From contig JASEVX010000001.1 in NCBI GenBank assembly GCA_031761405.1, positions 41,220,699-41,284,698 on the forward strand: a DNA stretch of 64,000 bases, in the 5' to 3' direction. The notes below the pieces were generated by a model. That model was not told where the DNA came from. It made no database searches and was given only the letters and a program-made list of their open reading frames with translations. Within the stretch, counting starts at the first letter, position 1. Each line of letters begins with the position of its first letter. Source of the stretch: Serripes groenlandicus (Eukaryota; Mollusca; Bivalvia; Cardiida; Cardiidae). A program made the position numbers and the translations under genes. Positions 34,238 to 46,599 of the stretch are shown here, piece by piece.

Positions 34238-34334
34238 TATAAGAAAACATTGTCATGGCATATATCATCACTTGAGGAAACTCACTGTTTGGAACAGTGA
34301 TTTAATCACAGGCGTCCGAATTTTCATTTAAGAA

Positions 34335-34682
34335 AAAAAGGGGGAAAAAAAATCCCACAATACCTTGTTAAGATATTACAAATAGTCTCTCTATATGAAC
34401 CTATGCTGAAATAATAATGACCGTATTAAAATCGTATGAGAAAATTCTTGGAATCCGACACAGAACCGTGTTAGTATAAATAGCATATCTACATGGTATT
34501 ATTATTATATTATATGAATCATATAGAGGCTATTTATAGTAACACGGTCCTCGGTGGGAATTCCCAAATGTTCTCATATGAAATCTTTACGGTCATTATT
34601 ATTTTTATAGCATATGGATAATATATAGAGAGATTTTTTGTAGTATCTTAACGAGCTATTTGGTGTTTTTCCCTATGTTTAA
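34335..34682. mobile_element. Foldback MITE with 145-bp arms
   Basis: The left arm has TTGTTAAGATATTACAAATA and AATAATAATGACCGTA. The right arm carries their inverses TACGGTCATTATTATT and TGTAGTATCTTAACGA. Identity is moderate and it has no coding capacity. Confidence 0.75.
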
Positions 34683-35427
34683 CTCGAACGCGTGTGATTT
34701 TATTGGAATATAATTCAATGTTATTATCAGTTTCAGCGAAAAACAAGTAATAGAAACTCATCGTATTTGATACGACCATAGCGGTCAAAATTATGCACCA
34801 GACATGGAGCGTGATTAATATAAGCTGAAAGCTTGTTTCGCAATCGATGTAAAATAAATAAGTTTAAACTAAAATTATGTAACAAGGATTTTGCGGCTAT
34901 TTCGTATCATAAACTTAAATTTCATACATTTATTTAAGTTTCTGATATCGTTAGACGTCTGCTTTGAAGAAAAAATTGCCACCTATTTTAAATTAAATTG
35001 AAAGTGTACATTCAACATAGTACTACACTGGATTTGGAAACATTTTGAAATAATGAAACATTGCCCACAATGAACAATTTCTCCTTTTGCCGCAATGTGT
35101 TCAACATCCGTTTGGGACAAATGCGTCTGCAATTTGGAACGAGCAAGTCAATGTCCATGATTGCTTAAATAACACAAACATAATTTCCAAGTATATGAAC
35201 TGGACTACTTTACATATATATTGCATATTACAAATCCGAGCCACAACGAAGGAAATAAAATGTTCGGAACATTTGTAACCAGAGAATTTCTATTAATACA
35301 GAAGACATTATATGCTAGGCCATATATGCTCTCAATTCTTGTGATATTATATTAAACGTCAATTATATGTATTTTTTGTTTTTGTTTTGTTAATTTTGCA
35401 AAATTGAACAGAATTATAGATACAATT

Positions 35428-35756
35428 TAGGGGCGTAGCTTTGCAATAATCAATGTGTAGGCCGTCTCGTGAGAAAATCAACATTGTGGACTCTGCGTAA
35501 AGTATCGACTCGGATCAGCCTAAGCATGCCACACAGGCCGACCCGGATAGACACTTTTCGCCTCCTGTGGATTTTCTGTTTCACTCTATACATCTTTCCC
35601 CCTAAGATGGAATGTGTCGGCCTGATCAGCGGACAGCGCAGGCTGATCTGGTCGATACATTACGCAGATGTCTATCGCCGCAGCTGCATTTTTGGGCATT
35701 TTGAGAACAAATGTGTAGGCACGTGCCTACAGTGCCTAAAGGGAGCTACGCCCCTG
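35428..35756 (+). mobile_element. Composite hAT-like element enclosing GAGCCG palindrome
   Basis: The left end TAGGGGCGTAGC (one change) and right end GCTACGCCCCTG are flanked by CAATT (35423-35427 and 35757-35761). Confidence 0.9.
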
Positions 35757-35819
35757 CAATTATTTACTAACTAGTTACGCCTGTGTATCAGCTAAACATA
35801 CACATGCTTACCCTGTCCT

Positions 35820-36500
35820 ATTTGCATAAAACATGCAAACAACTTTGAAAACAAATGGACCCCAACAAAAAGAGACGTTCAATTACTGAACTTAAATTTA
35901 TTGAAGAGAGATGAAAACCTTATATTGCGACAGGAGAGATGAACATAATGAACAGTTCTCTCTTTTGTCATGATGTTTTAAAATATGTGTGCTGCTTATA
36001 ACTGCAAACAGAACTTTTTCAATATTTGAACCTCTTCACTGTTATGTCACTCATATGAACTTATTATGTATGTGTAGATATGTTTACTTTGCCAGATGCC
36101 GAAATTACTGAAAAAACCCACCATAGTATATTGTATATTTTATCTTTACAACAATTTAGCCGAAATTTAAATTTTCAAAAAGCGCTTTACGTATCTTCAG
36201 CAGATGACTTTACACAACATTACGGCAAAAGGACAAACTGCTCCTTTTGCATCACTTTTTTCAATAATTTAACTTTCATTTAAATAAATGTTCCATATTT
36301 TGCTTAGATGTTTTATAAGCATCTGTTGTATGCACTTTAGGGTTAAAAAGTATCACAAACCCTTGTCCTCAAGAATACGAACATTTTGGGTCGCCTCAGA
36401 CAACAGATGACTTTGATACCATTTTAAGAAAACATACAATTCTCATGAATGCACACGGTTTTTGTCGAAGCAGACAGCACAGGACATTGATACTATTGCA
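35820..36500. other. Hairpin remnants of CCCTTTCCC-type MITEs
   Basis: Stretches such as GAACATAATGAACAGTTCTC and GCAAAAGGACAAACTGCTCC recall the inner hairpin. Ends are not preserved and no gene was seen. Confidence 0.4.
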
Positions 36501-36529
36501 TGTAAATGGACAACTTCTATTTACCCATA

Positions 36530-37112
36530 AGGCCAACATTTTTTTATTTTCTGTTTTACGAGAATACCTGCCCAATTTTTTCCAAAAATGAAATAAAAAT
36601 AAAACAGTTTTGAGTTCATTTTATTTTTTTTATTTTTCGCCGGCCTCATTATTTGAGTTGAACAGAAATACAATTGACAATATATTTTAGAGAAAAGGCG
36701 TATAATCATGGTCTGTCAGAGGTTTAAATAAAGCGTGTTATTCTGTATTTTCAACATTCTAAGCACTTTGTTCAAGGTTTTCCTTAAAATTTGTAAAACA
36801 CACTGTCGGGGTTGGTGGGAGAGGTACCGCTCCCCCTTCTGCAATGCAAACAAATGTTAGGCTATATCCAATGAAGAATACAGGCATTTTTAATACTAAC
36901 GTTCATCTTGTAAGATGATAAAACTGCATTTTCTATCACTATTATGTAGTTGTAGTAAAAAAAAAAAAATCTTGTCTTTTTATTGTTTTATTTTTATTTT
37001 TTTGGTAGAGTGCTCAATAAAGATACTTTTATTTTTATTTTTATTTCGCCCTACCGACCCAATTTTTTTTACAAAAAATCTCGTAAAACAGTTAATAAAA
37101 AAAAGTTGGCCT
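36530..37112. mobile_element. T-rich inverted-repeat element, AGGCCAAC ends
   Basis: AAGGCCAACATTTTTTTATT at the left matches the inverse of AAAAAAAGTTGGCCTAA at the right. The arms share TTTTACGAGA and CCAATTTTTT, with AT-rich DNA between. Confidence 0.65.
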
Positions 37113-37404
37113 AATGTGTCTAAGCATATACCATAATCATTCTGTTAATTTCCCAAATGTAACATTTAGTTTTTCAGACGTTTTCAAAGCAGACAGTCCT
37201 AAGACATCGTATCAGGGTCAATGATACGTACATTTACATAACTTGGCTTTTATTACAAGCTTCGTTCGTTTCGCTTACTTGAGTCGTATTTCATCTCTGT
37301 GGCAGATAAGCGAACGATAGGGACGAGGCCTATATACGTATTTATGAATACTGGCAGATCACAATAAAAAAGAAATAACAGTCACGTCACTAGAAAATCG
37401 ACAT

Positions 37405-37661
37405 TTGAGCCGTTCCATGAGAAAACCAACACTATGGACTCTGCGTAATGTATCGACCCAGATCAGCCTGCGTAATCCGCGCAGGCTAATCCGGGCCGAC
37501 ACATTCCGTCTCATGGGGATAGAGGTATAGAGTAATGATTCATGAAACAGAACATCCAGAGGCGAAAGGTGTCTGTCCGGGTTAGACTGCGCGGCATCCT
37601 TAGGCTGATCCGGGTCGATACGCAGAGTCCACACTGTTGATTTTCTCGTGGGACGGCTCAT
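37405..37661 (-). mobile_element. GAGCCG palindromic MITE copy
   Basis: It starts TTGAGCCGTTCCATGAG, ends GGGACGGCTCAT, and has the centre in minus orientation. Confidence 0.9.
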
Positions 37662-38469
37662 TTAAGTTATTAATGCATTAATGATGATTTCTATTGACTA
37701 TAGCGGAATAAATTGAGGAAAAATGAGGAATTGCTCATGATAAGAATTTTTTGCATTTAAGGCAATGTTTTCAAAAGTTGTTTTCTGTAGTTGCGTCTTC
37801 ATATGTGAAAAGTGTTTAACTCAAGTAATCTAAGTAAGAGCATATTCTTTGTTCAACGCCATCGAGGAAGATTGTACGACTACAATGCGTACAAAGACGA
37901 CCATGACTAGCCTGTGACTGCACCTGGAGATCGAATCTGGTTCGGCGTGGCTCAAATGTGATTTAATTGAGCACATTCCAGGGAGGATAGATTTTACAGC
38001 TCGTTTTCTCCACGGAAACTCTCCAGTATTAAAACCTTCTATTCATAGAAATTCCAAACTGTACACGTAGATTTATCTGAATAATGTAGATTCAGATCAG
38101 TCGGATCATATGCTCCGTATTTTGAGCATCTACACAAGTTGACAGACGCTTCTAGTTATGTCTTGATCTGAATGTATATATGCGATGCACAGGCCGATCT
38201 GGATCTATACGGTGTAACAAAGCAATTGTACATTTTTTTCAACGAAGGGGCTATAAACTATATAACAACATGAAATAATGATACATGCTCAATTTATCAC
38301 GTTAGCAACATATTAAACATAAACGTTATATAATTTGGCACAATGGCAAACTTTGGTTCTATAAATAGATACGTGTGAGACGCATAGATATCCCCCTCCC
38401 AAATTATCTTCATTTATCCGGCCATTTTCTGTTGTTTAATTTGTTTCTTGTCCATTGTATTTCTCTTAA

Positions 38470-38660
38470 CTCTTTCAGCGCCGAATTGTTTAAGGTAGAC
38501 TCTTCCATGTTAAAAATCGAGTGTGTCCATTTCTCAATTTATGAAAGTTTTGAACTATTTTGGTAACTTAAAGGCAAACAATGCTGATTTCAGGTGAGAC
38601 AGCTCGTTACGAGCTGACTCACCTGAATCTGCATTGCTTGCAAAAACCTCGATATTTCCT
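38470..38660. mobile_element. TTAA MITE, CTCTTTCAGCGCC family, right end lost
   Basis: TTAA (38466-38469), CTCTTTCAGCGCC and the palindrome ACAGCTCGTTACGAGCTGAC are present. The right end stops after AAAACCTCGATATT. Confidence 0.75.
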
Positions 38661-39055
38661 GTTAAACAGTCTGTGTTAACCATATGAACATTTTATAATT
38701 TGGCTCATGGTTAGAACATTGGTTCCATCGGTAATTATAATTAGAATGTTTCTGCATCTGCGAACAGTTTTTACGTGTACCGGGTCCTTCACGGAGTTAA
38801 GCCAAACGCGGGTTACCCATCTAGACACTAACTGCGATGAACGTTGACTTATTTTGTGAAAAGGCCAACCACTATGCAAACATAGCTATTAAAACCGACG
38901 TCTATGGCAAGGATGTAGAAGTGGTATTTGTAGCATTACCCCATTCCCGTCACACAGTAAAGACCAACTAACAATCAAGAGTCTTTGTCATTGTCTGCAT
39001 ACTAATAGCAGACACATTCGGGCAAAAGTTTATGCGTTTGGTCCCAATGTCATCT

Positions 39056-40700
39056 TTGGCCTGGGGCTTTAGCCCCTGGTCATAGTAGTAAAACCTTCTT
39101 TTCGGAGTTGGCAGCATGCCAATTGATGTTAACACTCTATAACGCATTTTAAGGTGAGACTGCGCGAGAAAAATAGTTCATCATGGATTCAACAAAACTG
39201 CATTTAAAAGGTTAAGATCACCCAACAAAAGATCATCCTAATGTTGTTGGAACATCAGTGAAAAACTTAAGGCGTGAGTACTCCAATATAAGTTTAACAA
39301 ATGCTTAGAAAGTAATGGGCCGAGAGGTTAACTAAACGGTAAACAAAGCAGTCGCGTGAAAAATGCAGTGGCGGGTTTACCGCTTAACGACGAGTCGGTA
39401 AACTTTATCAGGGAAGACATGCCATCGGACGATACACTCCAGGTGCACATCAAGTGCTGGAGGAATAAATGGGGTGGTGTATCACCCTTATCTTACCAAC
39501 CAGTCAACCACTGGCGATTTGGTTACGGAATGTGATCCTAATATCCACACAATTCGTTGGATAGCGATCACATTTGTGGTGACAAGTGGCGAGTTCGAAG
39601 AAAGAATTTTAACTATTGGCCTCGTGAAGTCCGACTGACGATCATCAATGGCGATAAAAAATGCTTACAAGAATGTGCCTTATGTCTGCACATAGAGATA
39701 TGGATATCAAACTTTATGTTTTCAAAAGTCTTCTGCTGTAGATTTGTATTTTTTTCAAAAGCATATTTATGAATTAAAAATGTAGCCTACCTAGTATCAC
39801 TTAAACTGATCGCACATTAATCGGTTGATGCCTGGAGAATGGTAGTGAAGTGAATGAGACCATGCCTCTCCTCTTCAGCCACCAATGCACCAAGAACTTG
39901 TCTTAATGATATCTAAGTCAAGTTCGAATATGGGTCATATTGGGTCAGAAACTAGGTCACTAGGCCAAATTGAAGGGGAATCTTGTTAACACTCTGAAGG
40001 CTGCATTTTTAACTTGAGCAAGTTGAAACTGTATCAGAATGTTTGTCTTGGTGTTATGTATGCCAAGTTTGAATATTGGTCATGTCTGTTCAAAAACTAG
40101 GTCACTAGACCAAATTGCAAGACAATCTCGTTAACACTGTACAAGCCGCATTTTCTACTTCAACAGTTTAAAATTAGGTCAGAATGTTGATCTTAATTAT
40201 ATCTAGGCCAAGTTAGAATATGAGTCATGCCGGGTTAAAAACTAGATCACTAGGCCAAATTGAAGGAAAATCTTGTAAATACCCTGGAGGCCGCATTCTC
40301 TGCCTCAGCAGCTTGAAACTTTGTCAGAATGTATGTATTGATAATATTTAGTCCATTTTCGAATATGGGTCATATCAGGTAAACAAAATAGGTCACTAGG
40401 CCAAATGAAGGAAAATCTTGATAACACTCTGGAGGTTGCATTTTGAATCTTTGTCATAATAATTCTCTTGATGAGTTTTGCATTGATCAATCACTTTCTC
40501 CCAGTCTAGTACATGGTTTAGAGAATTATTTCTACTTGATGGAAGTTGATTCAACATTGACATATTTCAGAATATAATAAGACAGAAACTTCAAAATATT
40601 CTTCCTAAACCGGCTGTCAAATATTCCTTTGATTCTTCATGTCTTAAATGTGTATACGTATGAGCTCTTGCAATCAGGTGATCCCAGGCTGTCAGCACTT
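39056..40700. repeat. Large dispersed repeat, copy 1
   Basis: It starts TTTGGCCTGGGGCTTTAGCC. 39056-39960 matches, inverted, parts of 50330-51425, and its first 300 bp match 49176-49460 directly. It ends near GAGCTCTTGCAATCAGGTGA, which also ends the repeat at 53300. No intact protein was found. Confidence 0.7.
39890..40470. repeat. 145-bp tandem repeat, four diverged units
   Basis: AGGTCAC (AGATCAC in the third unit) starts at 39954, 40099, 40244 and 40390 within blocks containing AAAACTAGGTCACTAG and TTAACACTCT. The spacing is 145-146 bp. Confidence 0.85.
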
Positions 40701-41387
40701 TCAGTGCTTTGATTGTTAATGACGCAACGGTGATGTCAGTAAATGATGCGAATCTTATATTTCGGCATAAACAAATAACAGTAATATAATAATATGAATA
40801 AAGGCGAAGCCTCTGAATATTTCGGAGAGTGCATTCAGTGTCAACAGATTTAATCCACTGCTCAACATTTACTATTTGCTAAATTGATAATGGATAGAGT
40901 TGTTAATCAAAGGGTTGAGAGTTGAAGTTCCAGCTCTGTCCACTTACTTACTTCCCGAATGGCAAAGACTACTTTTACCAGTGAGTTAAAAAATTCCCTA
41001 AGAGCTTTAAATAGTATAGATCGGATCATGATCATGACGTTTGAGGTAATATCCCCAAAGCCATGATAAATGCATTAACATATCAAATATGTACATGTAT
41101 ATGTCTCTGGATAAATATGCATCAACGTTTTGAAAGAAAAAACATTTCTGCCAACTGGTCTTGCAGAGGAAAAAACGTGTTTGATCATTTTACCACTTTT
41201 CTACGGAATTCCGTTAGGGCCATCGCCTATGAATGAAATAATCTGAAACGCGAAAACATGAAATCACGAGAGTACGATGACGAAAACGCGAAAACACTAT
41301 GACGAAAACTCGAAAGTACGATGACGAAAACGCGAAAACACGAAATCTCGAAAATACGATGACGAAAACGCGAAAGTATGATGTTTA

Positions 41388-41640
41388 TTGTTTGGTGTTA
41401 AACTCCGCTTTCAACATGTTTTATGTTATATCACGTAGTTTCCTGGGTAAGTTACCAGTGCTACTGGTCTATTTACCCTGACATCAGCCAGCCAGTCGTA
41501 ATGCTAACCCTACAACCCTCAGCGCCACGGAAGGCAGCTTTACTATCAATTTTAATGTGGTATGACCCGGCAAGGGATCAAACATGTGACCGCCCGCATC
41601 CGAGTTGGACGCTCTACCACAACATCATCGAGGCGGTCAA
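41388..41640 (-). repeat. tRNA-derived SINE, third type, inside the foldback element
   Basis: The minus strand has TGGTAGAGCGTCCAACTCGG (A box) and GTTTGATCCCTTGCCGGG (B box), then a body with GACTGGCTGGCTGATG. Confidence 0.72.
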
Positions 41641-41681
41641 GTAAATGTTTATCTAGTGCTAAACTAATTATGCTGTTTATT

Positions 41682-41828
41682 AGTTGATTTACGGTATGTC
41701 ACAAGAAAATACGATTCTCTCATTTCATAATAGTGAAGATCTGTATGTACTTATGCAGAATGATCAGGGTCTTCACTATTAGGAAATAAGAGAATGTTAG
41801 TTTTCTGTGACATACCTGAAATCATCTA
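41682..41828. mobile_element. Small palindromic MITE
   Basis: Arms with GGTATGTCACAAGAAAA and TAATAGTGAAGA reappear inverted as TCTTCACTATTA and TTTTCTGTGACATACC. Confidence 0.75.
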
Positions 41829-42414
41829 TATCCCATACACAGCAAAATTGTAAAATTTTTATGAATTTCTATAAGAGTGCAACTTTAACAAAACAAAACA
41901 AATGGACGACTTCATACACAGTCATTTTGAGAGAGGCTATGCCTACAACGAAATAATTGTTTTATTGAAATCGGATATGGGTATAGACATAAGGTGAGCT
42001 TGCACCAATTGTACATTTTCACGTGGAATGAGAATTCCTGTATGCGCAAGCGCACCGGAAGGCGAAAGTACGATGACGAAAACGCGAAAGTACGATGACA
42101 AAAACGCGAAACTACGATGACGAAAACTCGAAAGTACGATGACGAAAACGCGAAAACACGATGACGAAAACGCGAAAGTATGATGACGAAAACACGAAAG
42201 TACGATGACGAAAACGCGAAGGTACGATGATGAAAACGCGAAATTGTATCGCATTTTCATCCTCGTGTTTTCGCGTTTTCGTCATCGTACTTTCGCAATT
42301 TCGTCATCGTAGCTTCGCGTTTTCTTCATCGTACTTTCGCGTTTTCGTGTTTTCGCGTTTCAGATTATTTTATTCAAAGGCGAATATGAAGATGGCCCTA
42401 ACGGAATTCCGTAC

Positions 42415-42700
42415 TTTTCTGCTGCCACCTTGCAGCATTGTTTTGAACTAACCAATACCACTTGAACAATTTATGTAGAGGTTGAATTAAAAAACGTTTT
42501 TAAAGCAGTTTATTAAAGAGGTAACATTTTATTTTACTACCTTTCTGATGCCATCTGGCAGCATTGATCTTCAACCAAGACCACATAATTGATTTTACGC
42601 CAAATTATCTTGAAACAAGACCCCCCGATTCTGTTGCTGCCTGGCAACATTGTTTTTAATTAATAAGTATGACTTGAATAATTGTATATAAAGTAACATT
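42415..42700 (+). repeat. Dispersed repeat of the 2196-2790 type
   Basis: Units contain TGCTGCCACCTTGCAGCATT and CTGCCTGGCAACATTG, spaced about 100 bp. Confidence 0.5.
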
Positions 42701-42960
42701 AGGAAAAATAATGCGATAAACAAATAACAGTAATATAATATTATATGAACAGTGAACTAGACATAGCTAGCTGTAACTGGAATATAGCGATTAACTCGAA
42801 CTATTTCCTTATCTGTCTTTAGAAACCAGTATAGCAGCAGTTCTGATTATTAAAAAGAGCACTAAGAAATGCTGTTGCTCTGTTTTCGATAATATCATTT
42901 AATCACATTTTTGCGTTTCATAATAAATGCTTTATAAATTCATTATGAAGCTGGAAATAC

Positions 42961-43305
42961 TTAAAATGTGCTGAACTCCATATTATAGATGGTATAAATA
43001 AAGTTTTAAATGTGTTCAAAAGTTGTCTTGAAATATTAAAATCATAATTCTGGGATAAAGTTAAAGTAAAGATTTCACTTTCCAGTACCATAAACATCTA
43101 AATATGGATCGTTGATGCTTCATTTTTACTGGATAGACATACCAAGTAAGCCAAATTGTGTACATGTTCATGACTTTCAATTGGCATTTACTGCCAAATT
43201 AGGTTTGAACTAGTTATTACTTATTTTGTTTTCAAAATAAGCAATATTTGCAGAAGTTTCAACATTTCAAAATTTTGTTCACCATCTGGAGTTCAGCACA
43301 TTTAA
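42961..43305. mobile_element. Inverted-repeat element, TGTGCTGAACTCCA ends
   Basis: The left TTAAAATGTGCTGAACTCCA and right TGGAGTTCAGCACATTTAA are inverted with one indel. A similar copy spans 57994-58247. Confidence 0.75.
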
Positions 43306-43332
43306 GTAATGTTATTATAATCCAGCGATCAC

Positions 43333-43525
43333 TCGAACACATCTTTTACTCGAACTCATCTTTAACTCGAACACATTTATAACTCGAACACATCTTTTAC
43401 TCGAACCCATCTGTAACTCCCAACACATCTATAACTCGAACACATCTATAACTCGAACACATCTATAACTCGAACACATCTTTAACTCCCAACACATCTA
43501 TAACTCGAACTCATCTATAACTAAA
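43333..43525. repeat. 18-bp tandem repeat, about ten units
   Basis: Units of AACTCGAACACATCTATA vary by single bases and by replacement of TCGA with CCCA. Confidence 0.9.
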
Positions 43526-43654
43526 GGTGACCAGGTCCCTTTCGACATTAAGTAATCGCGGGATCACATTTTATCGATCTTCAGAAATATCTCTGATTGG
43601 GTTTCTACAACCTAAGCCACGCCATATAATCCGTCTCTCTATGTCTATTTTTAA

Positions 43655-43806
43655 ATTTATTTATTGGGGGTTTACGCTGTTTTCAACATTATTTCAGTTT
43701 ATATCACGGCGCTTGTTCACTTATTCATGATCTCTGGGTAAACAAACCAGGACTAGGCCGGGAAATATGCCTTGCCAAAGGGCACTCCACCATGACCGTC
43801 GTTAGA
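43655..43806 (-). repeat. SINE body, second family
   Basis: GGGGGTTTACGCTGTTTTCA, ATATCACGGCGCTTGTTCAC and GGGCACTCCACCATGACC are present; the head is missing. A CATCTCTGATTGGGTTTCT block occurs on both sides (43590 and 43810). Confidence 0.65.
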
Positions 43807-44205
43807 ACCATCTCTGATTGGGTTTCTCCAAGCAAAGCCACGCCATATACTCCGTCTCTCCTTATGTCTGTTAATTTGACACACTAAACTTATAGCAGCC
43901 TTAATCAAGTATGTGTCTGTACACGACTTTTCGAATTGTTTTGTCTAAACACGCACTGTGACGTAGGGCTGAACAATTTAGTTCACGTAATATGTCAAGA
44001 AATATCTACCAACATATTTATTTCTAAAACTGCATAGAACCGAATGTACGAGCTTAGATAAGAATGATTAAAGGCTCCCTGTCCCACAACATATTATTAA
44101 TTAATCAATTCAAACCTTATGTTGGGATTCTCGAATTACTCATCTCAACGAGTCATACTTTTAAACTATCTGAAAATATCATAAAATACCAAGTTGTAAA
44201 ATCAT

Positions 44206-44550
44206 TCACCCTAGAGTCGTTTCGTTTGTTCTGAGGAATCTTGTTCTTGGGTGCCAGACGAACATGTAGAACGACCCAACAATCACTGCGATAAAGGACA
44301 CGGAAAATGAAAAAATCAACACACCGACAATCCGTGCTCGTTTACTTGTCCATTTCTCTTCGTGCAATTTGGGAGAATATGGCGTTGTGGTACGCCGCTT
44401 CTCATAACTCCCAAACCATGTTTGGGATTTAACGGCGATATCGTCCATCATGTCTCTGAGTACATCCATTTTAGACGAGCATCGATTGAATCTGTTGTTT
44501 ATATGACGGGTGGTCATTTTGAAACAATTGGCACTCACTTCGAAAACCAT
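44206..44550 (-). CDS. InaF-motif (INAFM-like) single-pass membrane protein
   Basis: This is an intact single-exon frame of 114 residues. The C-terminal half has the family layout: a basic lead (EEKWTSKRARIV), one membrane segment at about residues 73-96 rich in Ile, Val and Phe, and then FVWHP, comparable to the IW-x-P ending of vertebrate INAFM proteins. The first 60 residues are hydrophilic and lack a signal peptide. INAFM proteins are short, poorly understood membrane proteins; Drosophila inaF-type peptides act with TRP channels, so a channel-accessory role is possible but not shown. Several Met codons (residues 1, 12, 28) could be the start; the longest is given. It stands alone among repeats, in strong contrast to the decayed frames around it. 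Confidence 0.7.
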   Translation of the reverse strand: MVFEVSANCFKMTTRHINNRFNRCSSKMDVLRDMMDDIAVKSQTWFGSYEKRRTTTPYSPKLHEEKWTSKRARIVGVLIFSFSVSFIAVIVGSFYMFVWHPRTRFLRTNETTLG

Positions 44551-45038
44551 TAAGTCTATAAAGACGTCATCGAGTGAGCAGTTTTATGATTTCACTTGCA
44601 CACTGAAACAGTCTTAACGGTTTAACGAGGTACACTGAAACTGTTTAAGTGGATAACGTTTAATTGATATTGATTCTCCGTCACGAGCTGTGTTAGTTCG
44701 ATGTATACTGTAACCACATTTAACTTGTTATTTAACATTAACGTCTTTTTGCCTTACCAAATGCTGCCGGATGTCCAGTTCTTTGGCGAGTTAGGTTGCT
44801 GGTTTTCTCAAATTAGTATATACAGCCGTCTTTCTTACTTTCGAGTTGAATCATTTCATTGGTAAGCTAAATGTTATTTTCCAGAAATGTATTAACACGT
44901 AATGCACGTGTACCATTATGTCTATATTGTAAATGAATAGTAACACAATATTGTTTTAACTAACTGTCCAGTAACATTTCACTGGCATTGACTTACCTAA
45001 TCACGTGTTGCTTCAGTTTATCAATTTGCTGCGGGAAG

Positions 45039-45640
45039 TATAAACTGTTACAGCAAACAGCGAACGTGGTACATCTCAATGCTTGGTCATATAGTAGTGG
45101 CATTCTGTAAACTATCCAGTCATGATATTCCCTACTAATATAAACTGTTACAGCAACCAGCGAACGTGGTACATCTCAATGCTTGGTCATATAGCAGTGG
45201 CATTCTGTAAACTATCCAGTCATGACATTCCCTACAAATATAAACTGTTACAGCAACCAGCGAACGTGGTACATCTCAATGCTTGGTCATATACTAGTGG
45301 CATTCTGTAAACTATCCAGTCATGACATTCCCTACAAATATAAACTGTTACAGCAACCAGCGAACGTGGTACATCTCAATGCTTGGTCATATAGTAGTGG
45401 CATTCTGTAAACTATCCAGTCATGATATTCCCTACTAATATAAACTGTTACAGCAACCAGCGAACGTGGTACATCTCAATGCTTGGTCATATAGTAGTGG
45501 CATTCTGTAAACTATCCAGTCATGATATTCCCTACTAATATAAACTGTTACAGCAACCAGCGAACGTGGTACATCTCAATGCTTGGTCATATAGCAGTGG
45601 CATTCTGTAAACTATCCAGTCATGACATTCCCTACAAATA
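45039..45640. repeat. 100-bp satellite, six units
   Basis: TATAAACTGTTACAGCA starts at 45039, 45139, 45239, 45339, 45439 and 45539, an exact 100-bp period with very few substitutions. Variation alternates between CATGATATTCCCTACTAA and CATGACATTCCCTACAAA. Confidence 0.97.
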
Positions 45641-45670
45641 TAAAATAAACACACACATATATATATATAT

Positions 45671-45932
45671 ATGAGCCATTCAGCGAGAAAACCAACATTA
45701 TGGACTCTGCGTAAATTATCGAACCGGTTCAGCCCATGCATGCCGCGCAGGCTATTCCGGGCAGCCTATTTTCGCCTCCTTTTGATTTTCTGTTTCAGGA
45801 ATAATAAATCTATATGTTTATCCCCATGAGACGGAATGTGTCGGCCCAGATTAGCCTGTGCGGACTGCGCAGGTACTGGGTCGATACATTACGCAGAGTC
45901 CATAATGTTTTTTTTTATGTGGAACGGCTTAT
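45671..45932 (+). mobile_element. GAGCCG palindromic MITE in an AT dinucleotide run
   Basis: It starts ATGAGCCATTCAGCGAG and ends GGAACGGCTTAT, inserted in (AT)n just beyond the 100-bp satellite. Confidence 0.88.
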
Positions 45933-46127
45933 ATATGTATATATATATAACTTGTATGTTTTATACACATTCGACGAAAATATACCAAGGAAATGAGTAA
46001 ATAAATTTGAGACACAGTATTTTGGGAATGAATGAATGAATTGATTGAGATGTGATCGATCTTAATACTTCCTTCCACTCATACCAAATGGCATTTCCTG
46101 CATTCGCTTAAAAACAAACAGCGTTAA

Positions 46128-46250
46128 CCCTTTCCCACTCGAATGCGCATTTACAGCTGAAGATATTTGAAAACATTGTGGCAAAAGGAGAAATTGCCTA
46201 GCATGAGTATTGTTTCCTTTTGCGTCAATGTTTTCAACTATAATGTTATC
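46128..46250. mobile_element. Left part of a CCCTTTCCC MITE
   Basis: TTAA (46124-46127), CCCTTTCCCACTCG and the hairpin GGCAAAAGGAGAAATTGCC are present; the right end is lost. Confidence 0.65.
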
Positions 46251-46599
46251 CTATAATATGATTTTCATTTATAGAGAATTTCCATATGTATGACAGGATG
46301 TTTTCCATCTCGCCTGTTGTTTGTATGTGGGAACAGGTTAATGTCTTTACAATCCCGAAGAATTGAGAAAATACGTGCGTCGACATTAGTTCTGTGTCTT
46401 TTAGCCATCCTGTTAATAACTTTAATGGAAACCATGAGTCGCAACTGTTTAACTCCTTCCATTAGGCAGTCAGTAGAACGTGACCCTTTTGCAGACAATT
46501 TCCGATAACAATGATGTCGAAAAAGGAAACAAATGTTACCCATTGCTCAAAATGATTTCTGATGTGTCGAATTAAAGATTCAATTTTTGTCTATTATGA

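Larger units (their letters stand above)
41202..42413. mobile_element. Foldback element, CCGTTAGGGCCATC ends, GAAAACGCGAAAG body
   Basis: The ends TACGGAATTCCGTTAGGG and CCCTAACGGAATTCCGTA are perfect inverses, flanked by CTTTTC (41196-41201 and 42414-42419). Both arms consist of a short repeat unit containing CGATGACGAAAACGCGAAAG, inverted in the right arm. Foreign DNA (41386-42061) interrupts the left arm. Confidence 0.88.

Noticed and set aside
45122..45410. Repeated plus-strand frames over the 100-bp satellite
   Set aside because: The unit is not a multiple of three, so the frame changes at each unit, and there is no gene context.
45039..45640. CRISPR-like array
   Set aside because: The whole 100-bp period is conserved, with no variable spacers; it is an ordinary satellite in a eukaryotic genome.
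46265..46543. Overlapping 92- and 72-residue frames on opposite strands
   Set aside because: No recognised domain, and both are similarly plausible by eye; they may derive from an unknown repeat.
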